A stretch of DNA of 64,000 nt, from NCBI GenBank assembly GCA_947489325.1, contig CANLDA010000003.1:1-64000 (forward strand), given 5' to 3'. The position numbers and the translations under genes were made by a program. Numbering within the stretch: the stretch's first letter is position 1; the number at the start of each line of letters is the position of its first letter. The DNA is from an uncultured Paracoccaceae bacterium. GTDB lineage: Bacteria; Pseudomonadota; Alphaproteobacteria; Rhodobacterales; Rhodobacteraceae. The notes beneath the pieces are model-generated. The model was not told where the DNA came from and made no database searches. It saw nothing but the letters and a program-made list of their open reading frames with translations. This document shows, piece by piece, positions 8,831-18,785 of the stretch.

Positions 8831-11800
8831 TCTGCGGCCTCCTGCCATGCGTCTGTGATGTCTGCCTCGGCGGCCTCGATTACCCGTTTCATGCGTGTGG
8901 CCAGAACCCGCACATTCGGTTCCAGAACCATTGAATCATGATCCCCCGGTACCTCGGTCACGTGCACATTTGGCACCCATTGCCCCCAATCATTATCGGC
9001 AAAAACATAGGCACGTTGACGATCAACCCAGCGGTCGCCCCCAACCTGCCAATAACCATTCAGCGGTGGGCGGAACAATTCAAGCCGGCCGTCCCAGCCA
9101 TGCATATCATAGGCTTCAACAGCAGACAGGAACGCAGCCTCGATCTCAGCATTATGAAAGTGCGGGGTTTCTTCGGCTTTGGAGTGATCTTGCGCGCGGC
9201 GTTTGGAAATTTCCCAAGCGATCCGACTTTTCAGCCATAGCATTGGATACAGCGGCCCACGACGCTTCAGTTCGATCAATTGCATCCACATCCGATCCCC
9301 AAACCTCAGCGGACGGCGTTGTGGCAAAGGCGTATCCAGCAAGATCACAATCGCCACTGTGTCGCCTGCAGCTTCCAACTGACGCGCGATTTCATAGGCG
9401 GTGATCCCCCCGCCAGAAAACCCGCCAAGAAAGTACGGGCCCTTGGGTTGCACCGTTTTCATTTCACGAATGTAATCCGTCGCCGCCTCGCGCAAATCTC
9501 TGTGCGGCGGGGCATCGCCAAACAACCCACGCGCCTGAAGCCCATAAAACGGTCGGTCCGCGCCAAGAAGATGCGCGAGATGGCGCAAGTTCAGAACATT
9601 GCCAAACATACCCGCCACAAGGAAAAACGGCGCTTTGCGCCCGCCTTCGCCATTATGCATTGGGACCAGATGGGTAAAGCGGCGCAGCGGTACGACGCCT
9701 GAATCCGTCGAGGCGTCACTGGTGTCTTGTGGGCCAATACGGTTTTCGATCAAACCCGCACATTGCGCAATTGTCGGGGCCTCAAACAGCACCGAAATGG
9801 GGAATTCCACCGCCCATGTCTTTTTCACCATGGAAAACAGGCGCACCGCGACCAACGAATGCCCGCCCAGATCAAAAAAGCTGTCGTTTGTGCCAACATC
9901 CTGCACGCCCAACAGATCTTGCCAGAATCCGGCAAGGGTGCGCTCTATATCGGTTTGTGGGGCCACAAAATCATTATCCAGATCGGGTCTTTCAAAGGTT
10001 TGGCCGCGATCGATTTCGTCCAGCTCTCCTGCCTGATCAATCAATGCATTCAAATCCATTGACGACACGATAATCTGCGAGGCTTTTGCCGCCAGAGCGC
10101 GGCCAAACATTTCCGCGCCTTCATCGGGGCGAATGCCCTGTTGCAGGTTGTGACGCAAGCGTTCCTCGGCGGGGGTGATGGCATCAGTGGGGGCTTCGAT
10201 AAAGCGAACATCCTGCGCGCGAACAGGGGCACTTGCCGAAACGCCCAGTGCATCTTGCATGCGTTTCAGGGTCAACCCACGCACTTGCACGCAAACTTGT
10301 CCCGCCTCATTCAAAACATCTACGTCAAAGCGAGCAACGCCCTGTGTGTCACTGCCAGACACCAATCGCACCCAACTGACAACCTGCGACGGCAGGTCGT
10401 GATATACCCGGATAGCCCCATAAGATAATGGCACCCACAGCGCTTGTTGCGCATAACCATCAATCAGATCCATCGCCCAACCTGTGGCAATATCCATCAT
10501 CCCCGGATGCAGTGCCATACCGTCATCGACAAAGGCATTGTCCAGTGACAGCTCTGCCAACCCCTCGCCCTTTCCAAAACGCACGGCGCGCAACACTTTC
10601 CAGCGGGGACCAAAGGCAAGATGCGCCTCTTGTGGGGCGGACAGAGCATCGGTGCCACGGGTTTCTTCGCCACATCGGCCTGCCACCTGAGCCGTTAAAA
10701 TATCTTGCGCCGCAGGCATGGTGCCCAAAGCAACAGAGGCTTCGGCATGCAACATTTCGGCCTGACGCCCCTCGACCATAACCCGGCTTACGATTTGCAC
10801 GTCATACCCGATTGCTGCACGTATCAGGCGCACACGAATGTCCTGCGAGACTCCATCAGAAACCACCAAGGGACGCAGGAATATCAGGTCTCGAATTTCA
10901 TAGGGTTTCTGTTCGCCATGTGCCCGCAAGGCCTGCGCGATCAATTCGATATATCCCGTACCGGGCCAAATCGCAGTGCCATCCAGCATGCGGTGTTGAT
11001 CCAGAACCCAGCATTCCTGATTGATATGGGCCGCAAAGACCCGGTGTCCCTGTCCATCATACCCACCTTGGGTCAAAATAGGGGTTTCAATCGGGGCAAG
11101 GCGCTCTTTCGCAGATGCAGGTGCGAGGGCCTCTGCCGCCATACCAACGCCGTTCCAGATACCCCAGTTCAACGCCAGAACACGGGTTTTATCCTGTGCG
11201 CGGCTTTCGGCATACGCATTCAAAAAGGCATTGGCCGCGACGTAATCCACCTGCCCCGCCGGCGCGATGGCAGTGGACGAAGACGCAAACAGTGCCAGCC
11301 AATCCAATGTGCCATCAGGGAACAACGCATCAATCACCTGCGTGCCGTGCAATTTGGGGGCCATAACGTCTTCGACTGAGGCAGAGTTTTTCGACAAAAG
11401 CGGCGCATCATCCACAACGCCTGCGGCATGAATTACACCGTGAATGTCACCCTGTTTTGCCTGAACATCACGCACGACTCCTTGCATCTCTTCCAGATTA
11501 CTGACGTCTGCGGATTTAACGATAACTTGACCACCCAGCGCTTCAAGCCGCTCGATGGTGGCAATTCTGTCAGCAAATCGCGGATTAAGACGCGCCTCAT
11601 TCCACTGTGTACGCGCCGGAAGCGGGGTCCGCCCGACCAGAACAATGCAGCCCGCCCCTTGTTGCAGCAGTGACTGCGCCAACGTCACGCCGATGCCGCC
11701 AAATCCTCCGGTGATCAGATAGGTGCCACCAGCCCGTATATCCGCACCTTGCTCAGGCAACGCATTGGGCCGATAAATCCGCTCAAACCGCTTTGCACCG

Positions 11801-14800
11801 CGCAATGCGGCCACGCGATTTTCAGGTTGGGCGATGATTTCTTCAAGCACGGCATCCACTAAATCTGCCTGCCCCGACACAACGTCCAACAACCCTGCGG
11901 TCACCTGCGGCAATTCACGCGGCGCAACCTGAAGCGGGCCCAGCACCGTTGCCTTTTCTGGGTACGCCAGCCCTTCGCTACGCACCTGTACTGCACCGGA
12001 ACTGATGCAGGACACATGCACGGGCCTTGGGAGGTTTTCATCCGTAATCGCCTGCATCAAAAACAGGATCGAGTGCAGTCCTTGTTCAAGGTTACGATGG
12101 AAAAATGAACTGCCCGGGCGCGCACCTTCGTCTTGCGTTAACAGCCACATGTGCACGATCCGGCTGGGTGCACGTCCGTTGACAATCAGATCAGATATCA
12201 GTTGGTCATATCCTTCACGACCACGCTCTGGGGCCAGAACATAGTGATCCGGTGACAACCGTGCAAAGGCATCACCTGTGTCCACCTCAACCACCCCATG
12301 ACCTGCCGTGCGCAGGCGTTCGGCGACCTTTGCTCCCGTTCCGGCGGCATCGCGAAAGATCAACCAGCTTTCGGTTGGCAGCAGTGACAACTCAGTTTGC
12401 ACATCAATGTCACATTGCGCCAAGGTCGGACGCCACGCCGGACGATATCCCCAGGATGCCATGTCATCTGTGCGCAAAAGTTCGGTATCTTCTGCGACCG
12501 CTTTGCCCGGTTCAATAAAGTATGGTGCGCGCTGGAAGGCATAGGATGGCAACACAACGCGATTGCGACGCGCCTCTCCCCAGATTTGGGCCCAATCAAT
12601 GCTAGCGTTACAAGCCCACAGGCGCGCCAAGACAGTCATGAACCAAATGTCATCGGCCACATCTTCGTCCATATGCCGCAACAAGTTGATCACATGTCCC
12701 GCGCCAATATTCGGCTGCATCCGCGCCAGAACGCACAGGGTTTTGCCTGGGCCAACTTCAAGATAAACGCGATTTTTCTCGGCCGAAAGCGTTTCCATAC
12801 AGTCACCAAACCGCACGGTGTGGCGCAAGTGGGTCACCCAATACTCTGGGCTTGTGGCCTCTTCATCTGTCAGAGGTTGCCCGGTGCGATTTGAGATGAT
12901 CTGCACCTTTGGCACGGCCAGTGTAATTCCAGATAGATAAGCCCTGAATTCATCCAAAACAGGGTCCAACATAGCAGAATGTGCCGCAATATTAATTGGA
13001 ACGCGCTGACATTCGATGTCTTGTGCCGCAAGGGTTGCGGCCAAGTCGTCCAATATAGCATCAGCCCCAGAAACGACTGTCAGCATAGGAGCATTCACCG
13101 AGGCAATGTCCACATCTTCACCGATCAGGGCCTCGACTTCGGCCACAGGCAAGGGGATGCTCAGCATTCCGCCTGCAGGCACGCTGTCCATCAATTGTCC
13201 ACGCAACAGCACGAGGCCGATGCAATCCTCAAACGACATCACGCCCGCCAGACAGGCCGCCGTGTTTTCCCCCATGGAGTGACCCACAAGCGCGGATGGC
13301 ATCACATCCCAGCTTTGCATCAACTGTGCCAATGCATATTCCGCGATCATGATCAGCGGAAGCTGTAGCGAGGGCTGTTTTAGCTGCTCTGCCGCGCCGT
13401 CAACCTGCCCCAACCATAAGGCACGCACGTCATAGCTGACCTGTGCCTGTAAATGGTCCAATCCGCGGTCCATCCATTCTTGGAAAACCGGTTCTGTTTC
13501 ATAGAGACCTTGCGCCATGCCGGCGTATTGTGCGCCGCCACCGGGGAACATGAACACAACTTCGGCCGCATCCGGGGTGGCGTCATGGGCAAACACGCGC
13601 CCTGTCTCTGCCCTGTCCAGCAATTGCGCGGCCTCGGTTGCGTTGTGTGCCACCACAACGCGGCGTTTTTCAAAGGCGCGGCGCCCCTCCTTCAAGGTCC
13701 ATGCAACATCGGCCAAGTTTTGTTCGGGATTGGTACGCAAATGCGTCACTAATGCTGCGGTATTTGCATCCAATGCCTTTTTCGTACGCCCCGAAATGAC
13801 AAGCGGCTGAAAGGGCCAATCGCTTTCGTCGCTTGATACGCGTTCGGGTGCCTCTTGTACCACCACATGCGCATTTGTGCCGCCTACGCCCAATGAATTC
13901 ACCCCGGCCCGGCGCGCGCCCTGTCGTTGTGGCCAATCAGTCAGACGGTCATTCACCACAAAGGGGCTGTTTTCAAAATCAATGGTTGGATTAGGGGCCT
14001 CATAGCCCAGACTTGGCGGCATCTGTTGATGATGCAACGCAAGCGAGGTTTTGATCAGACTGGCGGCCCCGGCTGCTGTATCCAGATGCCCGATGTTTGT
14101 TTTGACCGACCCGATACGGCAAAATCCGCTGTCCGCCACATCGCCGAATGCTTCCGTCAGGGCAGCCACCTCGATCGGGTCGCCCAGATATGTGCCTGTG
14201 CCATGGCATTCGATGTAATCCACGGAATGCGGCTCTATTCCAGCCATTTCCTGCGCTTCTGAAATGGCCGCGGCCTGACCGCCAACACTGGGCGCCAAAT
14301 ATCCAGCCTTATCCGCGCCGTCGTTATTGATCGCGGATCCACGAATGACGGCCCAGATGTGATCGCCGTCCGCTATTGCGTCATCCAAGCGACGTAGGAC
14401 TACAACTCCGGCACCGCTGCCAAAAACCGTGCCTTCAGCGCGATGGTCAAAGGCGTGGCAATGACCGTCCGGGGACAGAATTTCCCCATCGCGATATGTA
14501 TATCCCCGACCATGAGGCAACTCAATCGTAACGCCGCCTGCCAGCGCCATATCGCATTCACCGGTCAGCAGCGACTGACAGGCGTAATGCACAGCCACAA
14601 GCGACGTGGAACAGGCCGTTTGAATATTGACGCTTGGCCCCTTGAGATCAAGAAAATGGCTAAGGCGCGTACTCAGGAAATCCTTGTCATTGCCTGTGTG
14701 GCGCAGCAGGAACATGCCCGTATTTTTGACGAGATCAGGATTGGAACACACATTGAAATAGAAATAGCTGCCCATACCGCACCCGGCATAAACCCCAATC

Positions 14801-15168
14801 GGCCCGCCAAAGTTTTCAGGCATGTGACCGGCGTTTTCCAAGGCCTCCCAGCTGACTTCTAGAAATTGGCGATGTTGGGGGTCCATAATGGCCGCTTCTT
14901 TGGGACTAAGACCAAAAAACTCAGCATCAAAACGCTCAAACCCCTTCAATTTTGCCGCAGCGGGGACATAATTGGGTTGGCGAATTCGGGCACGGCTTTC
15001 GCCTACGGCAAGCAATTCTTCTTCGCTTAGGCGTTCAATTGATTCTACACCATCGCGCAGGTTTTCCCAAAATTCGGCAACAGACTCCGCCCCCGGCAAA
15101 TGCGCGGCCATCCCAACGATAGCGACATCATTGTCGGACCAATCCAGTTTATCTGCACCTTTCGTCAT
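8827..15168 (-). CDS. Type I modular polyketide synthase, KS-AT-KR-DH-ACP-TE
   Basis: This 2113-aa protein contains one extension module. The ketosynthase at 13-435 has Cys186 in TACSTS, His322 and His361. The acyltransferase at about 538-830 has Ser631 in GHSMGE and a IAAH motif at 727-730, which leans towards malonyl-CoA but is not decisive. The ketoreductase has a structural half at about 930-1120, a catalytic half at 1147-1345 (TGGFGGIG) and Lys1272 and Tyr1309. The residues VDD at 1252-1254 lie where B-type enzymes have LDD. The dehydratase at about 1375-1635 has His1392 and Asp1559. The ACP has Ser1771 in GGHSL, and the thioesterase has Ser1918 in GFSGG and a late GDHDSM. The KR precedes the DH, the reverse of the usual order. 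The thioesterase implies that this protein releases the final chain. No strong ribosome site precedes 15168, but the reading frame and first domain fit. Confidence 0.95.
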   Translation of the reverse strand: MTKGADKLDWSDNDVAIVGMAAHLPGAESVAEFWENLRDGVESIERLSEEELLAVGESRARIRQPNYVPAAAKLKGFERFDAEFFGLSPKEAAIMDPQHRQFLEVSWEALENAGHMPENFGGPIGVYAGCGMGSYFYFNVCSNPDLVKNTGMFLLRHTGNDKDFLSTRLSHFLDLKGPSVNIQTACSTSLVAVHYACQSLLTGECDMALAGGVTIELPHGRGYTYRDGEILSPDGHCHAFDHRAEGTVFGSGAGVVVLRRLDDAIADGDHIWAVIRGSAINNDGADKAGYLAPSVGGQAAAISEAQEMAGIEPHSVDYIECHGTGTYLGDPIEVAALTEAFGDVADSGFCRIGSVKTNIGHLDTAAGAASLIKTSLALHHQQMPPSLGYEAPNPTIDFENSPFVVNDRLTDWPQRQGARRAGVNSLGVGGTNAHVVVQEAPERVSSDESDWPFQPLVISGRTKKALDANTAALVTHLRTNPEQNLADVAWTLKEGRRAFEKRRVVVAHNATEAAQLLDRAETGRVFAHDATPDAAEVVFMFPGGGAQYAGMAQGLYETEPVFQEWMDRGLDHLQAQVSYDVRALWLGQVDGAAEQLKQPSLQLPLIMIAEYALAQLMQSWDVMPSALVGHSMGENTAACLAGVMSFEDCIGLVLLRGQLMDSVPAGGMLSIPLPVAEVEALIGEDVDIASVNAPMLTVVSGADAILDDLAATLAAQDIECQRVPINIAAHSAMLDPVLDEFRAYLSGITLAVPKVQIISNRTGQPLTDEEATSPEYWVTHLRHTVRFGDCMETLSAEKNRVYLEVGPGKTLCVLARMQPNIGAGHVINLLRHMDEDVADDIWFMTVLARLWACNASIDWAQIWGEARRNRVVLPSYAFQRAPYFIEPGKAVAEDTELLRTDDMASWGYRPAWRPTLAQCDIDVQTELSLLPTESWLIFRDAAGTGAKVAERLRTAGHGVVEVDTGDAFARLSPDHYVLAPERGREGYDQLISDLIVNGRAPSRIVHMWLLTQDEGARPGSSFFHRNLEQGLHSILFLMQAITDENLPRPVHVSCISSGAVQVRSEGLAYPEKATVLGPLQVAPRELPQVTAGLLDVVSGQADLVDAVLEEIIAQPENRVAALRGAKRFERIYRPNALPEQGADIRAGGTYLITGGFGGIGVTLAQSLLQQGAGCIVLVGRTPLPARTQWNEARLNPRFADRIATIERLEALGGQVIVKSADVSNLEEMQGVVRDVQAKQGDIHGVIHAAGVVDDAPLLSKNSASVEDVMAPKLHGTQVIDALFPDGTLDWLALFASSSTAIAPAGQVDYVAANAFLNAYAESRAQDKTRVLALNWGIWNGVGMAAEALAPASAKERLAPIETPILTQGGYDGQGHRVFAAHINQECWVLDQHRMLDGTAIWPGTGYIELIAQALRAHGEQKPYEIRDLIFLRPLVVSDGVSQDIRVRLIRAAIGYDVQIVSRVMVEGRQAEMLHAEASVALGTMPAAQDILTAQVAGRCGEETRGTDALSAPQEAHLAFGPRWKVLRAVRFGKGEGLAELSLDNAFVDDGMALHPGMMDIATGWAMDLIDGYAQQALWVPLSYGAIRVYHDLPSQVVSWVRLVSGSDTQGVARFDVDVLNEAGQVCVQVRGLTLKRMQDALGVSASAPVRAQDVRFIEAPTDAITPAEERLRHNLQQGIRPDEGAEMFGRALAAKASQIIVSSMDLNALIDQAGELDEIDRGQTFERPDLDNDFVAPQTDIERTLAGFWQDLLGVQDVGTNDSFFDLGGHSLVAVRLFSMVKKTWAVEFPISVLFEAPTIAQCAGLIENRIGPQDTSDASTDSGVVPLRRFTHLVPMHNGEGGRKAPFFLVAGMFGNVLNLRHLAHLLGADRPFYGLQARGLFGDAPPHRDLREAATDYIREMKTVQPKGPYFLGGFSGGGITAYEIARQLEAAGDTVAIVILLDTPLPQRRPLRFGDRMWMQLIELKRRGPLYPMLWLKSRIAWEISKRRAQDHSKAEETPHFHNAEIEAAFLSAVEAYDMHGWDGRLELFRPPLNGYWQVGGDRWVDRQRAYVFADNDWGQWVPNVHVTEVPGDHDSMVLEPNVRVLATRMKRVIEAAEADITDAWQEAAE

Positions 15169-15276
15169 ATAAATTGCTCACATTCAACCAAACCCAGTTT
15201 ATTCGCAAACACGCGAAGGCCATGGGCTATTCATCACCAAACTGTATTTTGGAACCTTCGCCTTTTGTTGAAACTA

Positions 15277-16644
15277 TCAAGGCGAATTCAAGGCACTTAG
15301 TGCCAGAACGGCATCAGCGTTCATCCAAAAGGCAAATCCGGCAAGCCCCAGACCTAGCACAAGAAATACCGCATCATGCAGCGCATCCCAAGTGCCCTGT
15401 TGTCGCGCTAGCCAGACCACCACGGGATAGGCCAGCACATAGGCCACGCCCTGACCAATAAGCGCCCCGATCAAGCCCCAGTATTGCGCGCCAATCACCA
15501 AAGCCGCCAGAGTCAGCGCCGCACGCGTTGCGGCCAGCACAAAGAATTGTCGGGAATTGCCTGCCGCTAGTGCAGCCTGATCATAGGTCAGTGCAATCAC
15601 ATGGGGCACTTGCATGGCTGCAACGACCACCACAACACCGCCCGCAAGCGCATACCGTGGATCATAAAGCGTCGTCACCAACCACGCCCCAACCAGCGCA
15701 AAGAGACCCAGCAGTGCCAAAATCAATAAGCTGAGCGCAACCCGCATGCGCTGCAATTTTCGATAATTTTCGGGTGCATCTTTTGGGGGCAACTCGCGAT
15801 AGATCGGGATCAACGTTTTGCGCACAACCATACCACCCAACAGCATCGGAAAGCTGGCAAGGAAGTAACCGATATTATAAATGCCCAGCGCCTCTAACGT
15901 CAGATACTTGCCAAGGATAACCTTGTCGCCTTGGGACAACAAAAATCCAGCCACAGTGCTGAGAAACACCCATTTACCAAAATGGATCAACTCATGTGCC
16001 GCTGCTTTTTCCCAGCGAAACCTGTTGCGCGCGCCGGGCAAATACGCATCATACAACCAAAGCTGAATGGACGCGCTGACCAGCCCGCTGAGGGCCAGCG
16101 CCCAGACCGACTGCAACCACCACGCCAACAGCACCGCCGCGATGATACCACTGATTTGTGTGATGACATCAATCGCTGTCACCCGCCCCAGCATCAAGTG
16201 GCGGTTGGCGGTTTCAAGGCGCGTGGGATTAAACCCTGTGATGACCAAGGATAGCCCGGCAACGGGCAACAGTTGCGCCAATTGCGGGGCGTCGTAAAAC
16301 CATGCGGCAGGCATCGCCAAGGCGCATGTTCCCAGCCACAACAACACCCCGCGCCAAACTTGTATTGTCCACGCGGTATCCAGGAAACCCGGATCATCGC
16401 CGCGTTTGCTTTGCATGATAGATGGGCCGACGCCAACGTCCGAAAACATCGCCAACCCCATCATAAACACCCCAACAAGGGCCATCATGCCAAAGGCCTC
16501 TGGGAACAGCAGTCGCGTGAGGATCAAATTAGAGGCCAGTCGCAGCGCCTGCGAAGTGGCATAGCCCCCCAATGTCAGTGCCGAACTGCGCATCACACGA
16601 TCACGCAGGCCGTCGCCGCGCAGAAACATCGCAAGGCGGCTCAT
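15277..16644 (-). CDS. Wzx-like oligosaccharide or lipid-linked-product flippase
   Basis: This 455-aa integral membrane protein of the MOP/polysaccharide-transport superfamily flips lipid-linked glycans across the inner membrane. The sequence shows about 12 hydrophobic segments. Its N-terminus, ALTLGGYATSQALRLASNLI followed by LTRLLFPEAFGMMALV, is typical of lipopolysaccharide-biosynthesis flippases of the WzxC/RfbX kind. The frame extends upstream to 16659, but the ATG at 16644 has GGAG at the right distance and overlaps the preceding glycosyltransferase stop in ATGA. The PKS gene starts 108 bases downstream on the same strand. The substrate could be the polysaccharide repeat, the PKS-NRPS product, or a conjugate of both. 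Confidence 0.88.
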   Translation of the reverse strand: MSRLAMFLRGDGLRDRVMRSSALTLGGYATSQALRLASNLILTRLLFPEAFGMMALVGVFMMGLAMFSDVGVGPSIMQSKRGDDPGFLDTAWTIQVWRGVLLWLGTCALAMPAAWFYDAPQLAQLLPVAGLSLVITGFNPTRLETANRHLMLGRVTAIDVITQISGIIAAVLLAWWLQSVWALALSGLVSASIQLWLYDAYLPGARNRFRWEKAAAHELIHFGKWVFLSTVAGFLLSQGDKVILGKYLTLEALGIYNIGYFLASFPMLLGGMVVRKTLIPIYRELPPKDAPENYRKLQRMRVALSLLILALLGLFALVGAWLVTTLYDPRYALAGGVVVVVAAMQVPHVIALTYDQAALAAGNSRQFFVLAATRAALTLAALVIGAQYWGLIGALIGQGVAYVLAYPVVVWLARQQGTWDALHDAVFLVLGLGLAGFAFWMNADAVLALSALNSP

Positions 16645-17462
16645 CTTCCGCGTCTCCATTCATCGCCCCGTCCGGGGCCAAGACGCACTGCAAGGGCCAC
16701 CGATGCATAGGCCGCAAATCCCATTGGATCGCGTAACGCCAATCGTAATGCACCCAGTATCCCAAGGGGTTGCTTGTCATCATTGGTCAGAAGTTCTGGG
16801 AACCAGTCAGATATTTCTACCACCCCTCTGTCCTGCCGCCGACGTACACGCACCAGTTTCGAAAAGCCTTCAACAACGGGCCATTCATAAGAGGCCTGAA
16901 CCTTCAGTCGTTCACGTGACGCGAATTGAAGGCGTGCAAATGTGTCATCGGAGATAATGGCAGGCCAATCGCCCCAACGATCGCGCCCTGCCGCATTCAC
17001 TGCAAAAACACCTGCGCCCGGCACACCCTTGGCCATAAATGGCACCTGCGCCCAAATACGAGCATAGGCACGGCTGAACGCGGTTTGGGCGGTCATCTTC
17101 AAATGACCGCTGGCATAGGTTGGCGCTTTCGTGGACAGGCACTGATAAAGCTGCGCCAATAGGGCAGAATCCACAACAACATCCGCATCCAGATAAACCC
17201 GTGCGGTACCTTGCGCCGCCATATCTCCGGCATTCAGAGCATTGGCCTTGCCACCCTCTGTCAGATCAAGCAACACAAACCGCCAACCTCGTGCACCAAT
17301 CCTATGACGAAAGCTATTCGCAACGGCAACAGTGTCATCCTCACAGCCATTCGCGACGATAATCACCTCAGCGCGCTCTGGTCCATCCGAACGCAAAACC
17401 GCCTCAAGGCAGGATCCAATCCACGCCTCTTCGTTGCTGGCTGGGATAATAATGCTCAGCAC
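16641..17462 (-). CDS. Family 2 glycosyltransferase
   Basis: The first residues LSIIIPASNEEAWIGSCLEA and VIIVANGCEDDT are the classical family 2 opening. DADVVVD near residue 100 is the metal-binding DxD. ISDDTFARLQF near 190 is the catalytic-base region. The frame can be opened at a TTG (17489) with no ribosome site. GTG at 17462, nine bases after AAGGAAGGG, puts the start directly at the conserved beta strand and is preferred, giving 273 aa. It overlaps the flippase start by ATGA and leads the transcript. The product probably adds a sugar to a lipid-linked intermediate at the cytoplasmic face. Confidence 0.85.
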   Translation of the reverse strand: MLSIIIPASNEEAWIGSCLEAVLRSDGPERAEVIIVANGCEDDTVAVANSFRHRIGARGWRFVLLDLTEGGKANALNAGDMAAQGTARVYLDADVVVDSALLAQLYQCLSTKAPTYASGHLKMTAQTAFSRAYARIWAQVPFMAKGVPGAGVFAVNAAGRDRWGDWPAIISDDTFARLQFASRERLKVQASYEWPVVEGFSKLVRVRRRQDRGVVEISDWFPELLTNDDKQPLGILGALRLALRDPMGFAAYASVALAVRLGPGRGDEWRRGR

Positions 17463-17578
17463 TCGTTGTTGCCCTTCCTTATGATCCAAAAATGGTCACG
17501 TCTGCGCCCCAAACATGTTAGACACCTGTATAAGATCAAGTTTCACATAGATTTCTAAGTACGAGCAAGGCCTGCCAC
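17463..17578. promoter_or_regulatory. Divergent promoter region between two glycosyltransferase genes
   Basis: These 116 bases separate outward-reading genes and must contain or overlap promoters for both the long minus-strand biosynthetic unit and the plus-strand family 4 glycosyltransferase. The part around 17515-17565 is AT-rich. I could not assign -35 and -10 boxes with confidence. Confidence 0.4.
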
Positions 17579-18778
17579 GTGACCCGACACTTTAATATCG
17601 GTTATTTAATACCGCAGTTTCCGGGGCAGACCCATATTTTCTTTTGGCGCGAGCTGGAGGCACTGGCGCAATTGGGCGTTACCGCGCAAATATTTTCCAC
17701 ACGCCCCCCCCCGGCAGGCCTCATTTCGCATGATTGGTCTGAGGAAGCGATTGGGCGCACAAAATACCTTGGTCGCATTCGCCCCCTACGTGCCTTACAC
17801 ACATTATTGCGGATTTCGCCACGGATTTGGCTACGTGATGTGATGCGAGAACCTGCATTGATCAAAGATCTTTTGATTTGTCTTGCGGCAGCAGATCAAT
17901 TGGTGCGCAATTGTCAGGAACAGGATATTGATCATGTTCATGTCCATTCTTGCGGACGCGCGGCCTTAATAGCAGCCCTTGCGCATCACTTGTCTGGGCT
18001 AACCTATTCTCTGACGTTGCATGGACCGATGTCTGATTACGGCATCGGCCAGAGGCTCAAATGGCGGAATGCGGCCTTTGGTATTGTGATCACCCGCAAG
18101 CTGATGAGCGAATTGCCTGATCAGTTAGCATCAGATCGACCAGAACGCATCTTGGTGCAGGGCATGGGCGTAGATACCAATGTCTTGAAACGCAACACCC
18201 CGTATGACCCGCCCTTGCCCGGCGATCCGATACGCCTGTTTTCTTGCGGACGTTTAAACATCGTCAAAGGACATCAAGATTTGATGCAAGCCGTTAAAAT
18301 CTTGCGCGATCAAGGCCGAAATGTGCGTCTTGAAATCGCGGGCGAAGATGATGAGGGAGGCACCGGGTTTCATCATGACTTACTTCAAGTCCGCGCCGAT
18401 CTTGGCCTCGAAGAACATGTCACCTTGCTAGGGGCAATTAGTGCCGAGGCCGTGCGAGACAAGCTATGGTCTGCCCATATCTTTGCATTGGCCAGTTGGC
18501 ACGAGCCGCTTGGCGTTGCCTATATGGAGGCCATGGCCTGCGGGATCCCCGTGATCGCCACGAATTCCGGTGGCGTGCCTGAATTGATCACCGATGGGGA
18601 AAACGGCCTGATGGTACCACCCCAAAATCCCACAGCATTGGCAGAGGCCATTCAGCGCATTTGCGAAGATCCTGATCTTGCCCGGCGTCTTGGGCAGAAT
18701 GGACGCAAATATGCGGAAGAAAACTGCCGCTCTTCTCAAGCGGCAGAGGTTTTGCGTGACGAAATTGCCCTGCTGTAG
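17579..18778 (+). CDS. Family 4 glycosyltransferase (EpsE-like)
   Basis: This 399-aa GT-B fold enzyme has an N-terminal acceptor domain beginning IGYLIPQFPGQTHIFFWREL. Its C-terminal donor domain contains LFSCGRLNIVKGH and the retaining EX7E-type region HEPLGVAYMEAMACGIPVIA. NSGGVPELITDGENGLMVPP follows, which is typical of family 4. It begins with GTG at 17579, with AAGG ten bases upstream. It is the only plus-strand gene in the first 30 kb and converges on the RTX glycosidase-like gene seven bases beyond its stop. It probably adds one sugar to the polysaccharide repeat. Confidence 0.88.
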   Translation: MTRHFNIGYLIPQFPGQTHIFFWRELEALAQLGVTAQIFSTRPPPAGLISHDWSEEAIGRTKYLGRIRPLRALHTLLRISPRIWLRDVMREPALIKDLLICLAAADQLVRNCQEQDIDHVHVHSCGRAALIAALAHHLSGLTYSLTLHGPMSDYGIGQRLKWRNAAFGIVITRKLMSELPDQLASDRPERILVQGMGVDTNVLKRNTPYDPPLPGDPIRLFSCGRLNIVKGHQDLMQAVKILRDQGRNVRLEIAGEDDEGGTGFHHDLLQVRADLGLEEHVTLLGAISAEAVRDKLWSAHIFALASWHEPLGVAYMEAMACGIPVIATNSGGVPELITDGENGLMVPPQNPTALAEAIQRICEDPDLARRLGQNGRKYAEENCRSSQAAEVLRDEIALL

Positions 18779-18785
18779 CCCCGCG

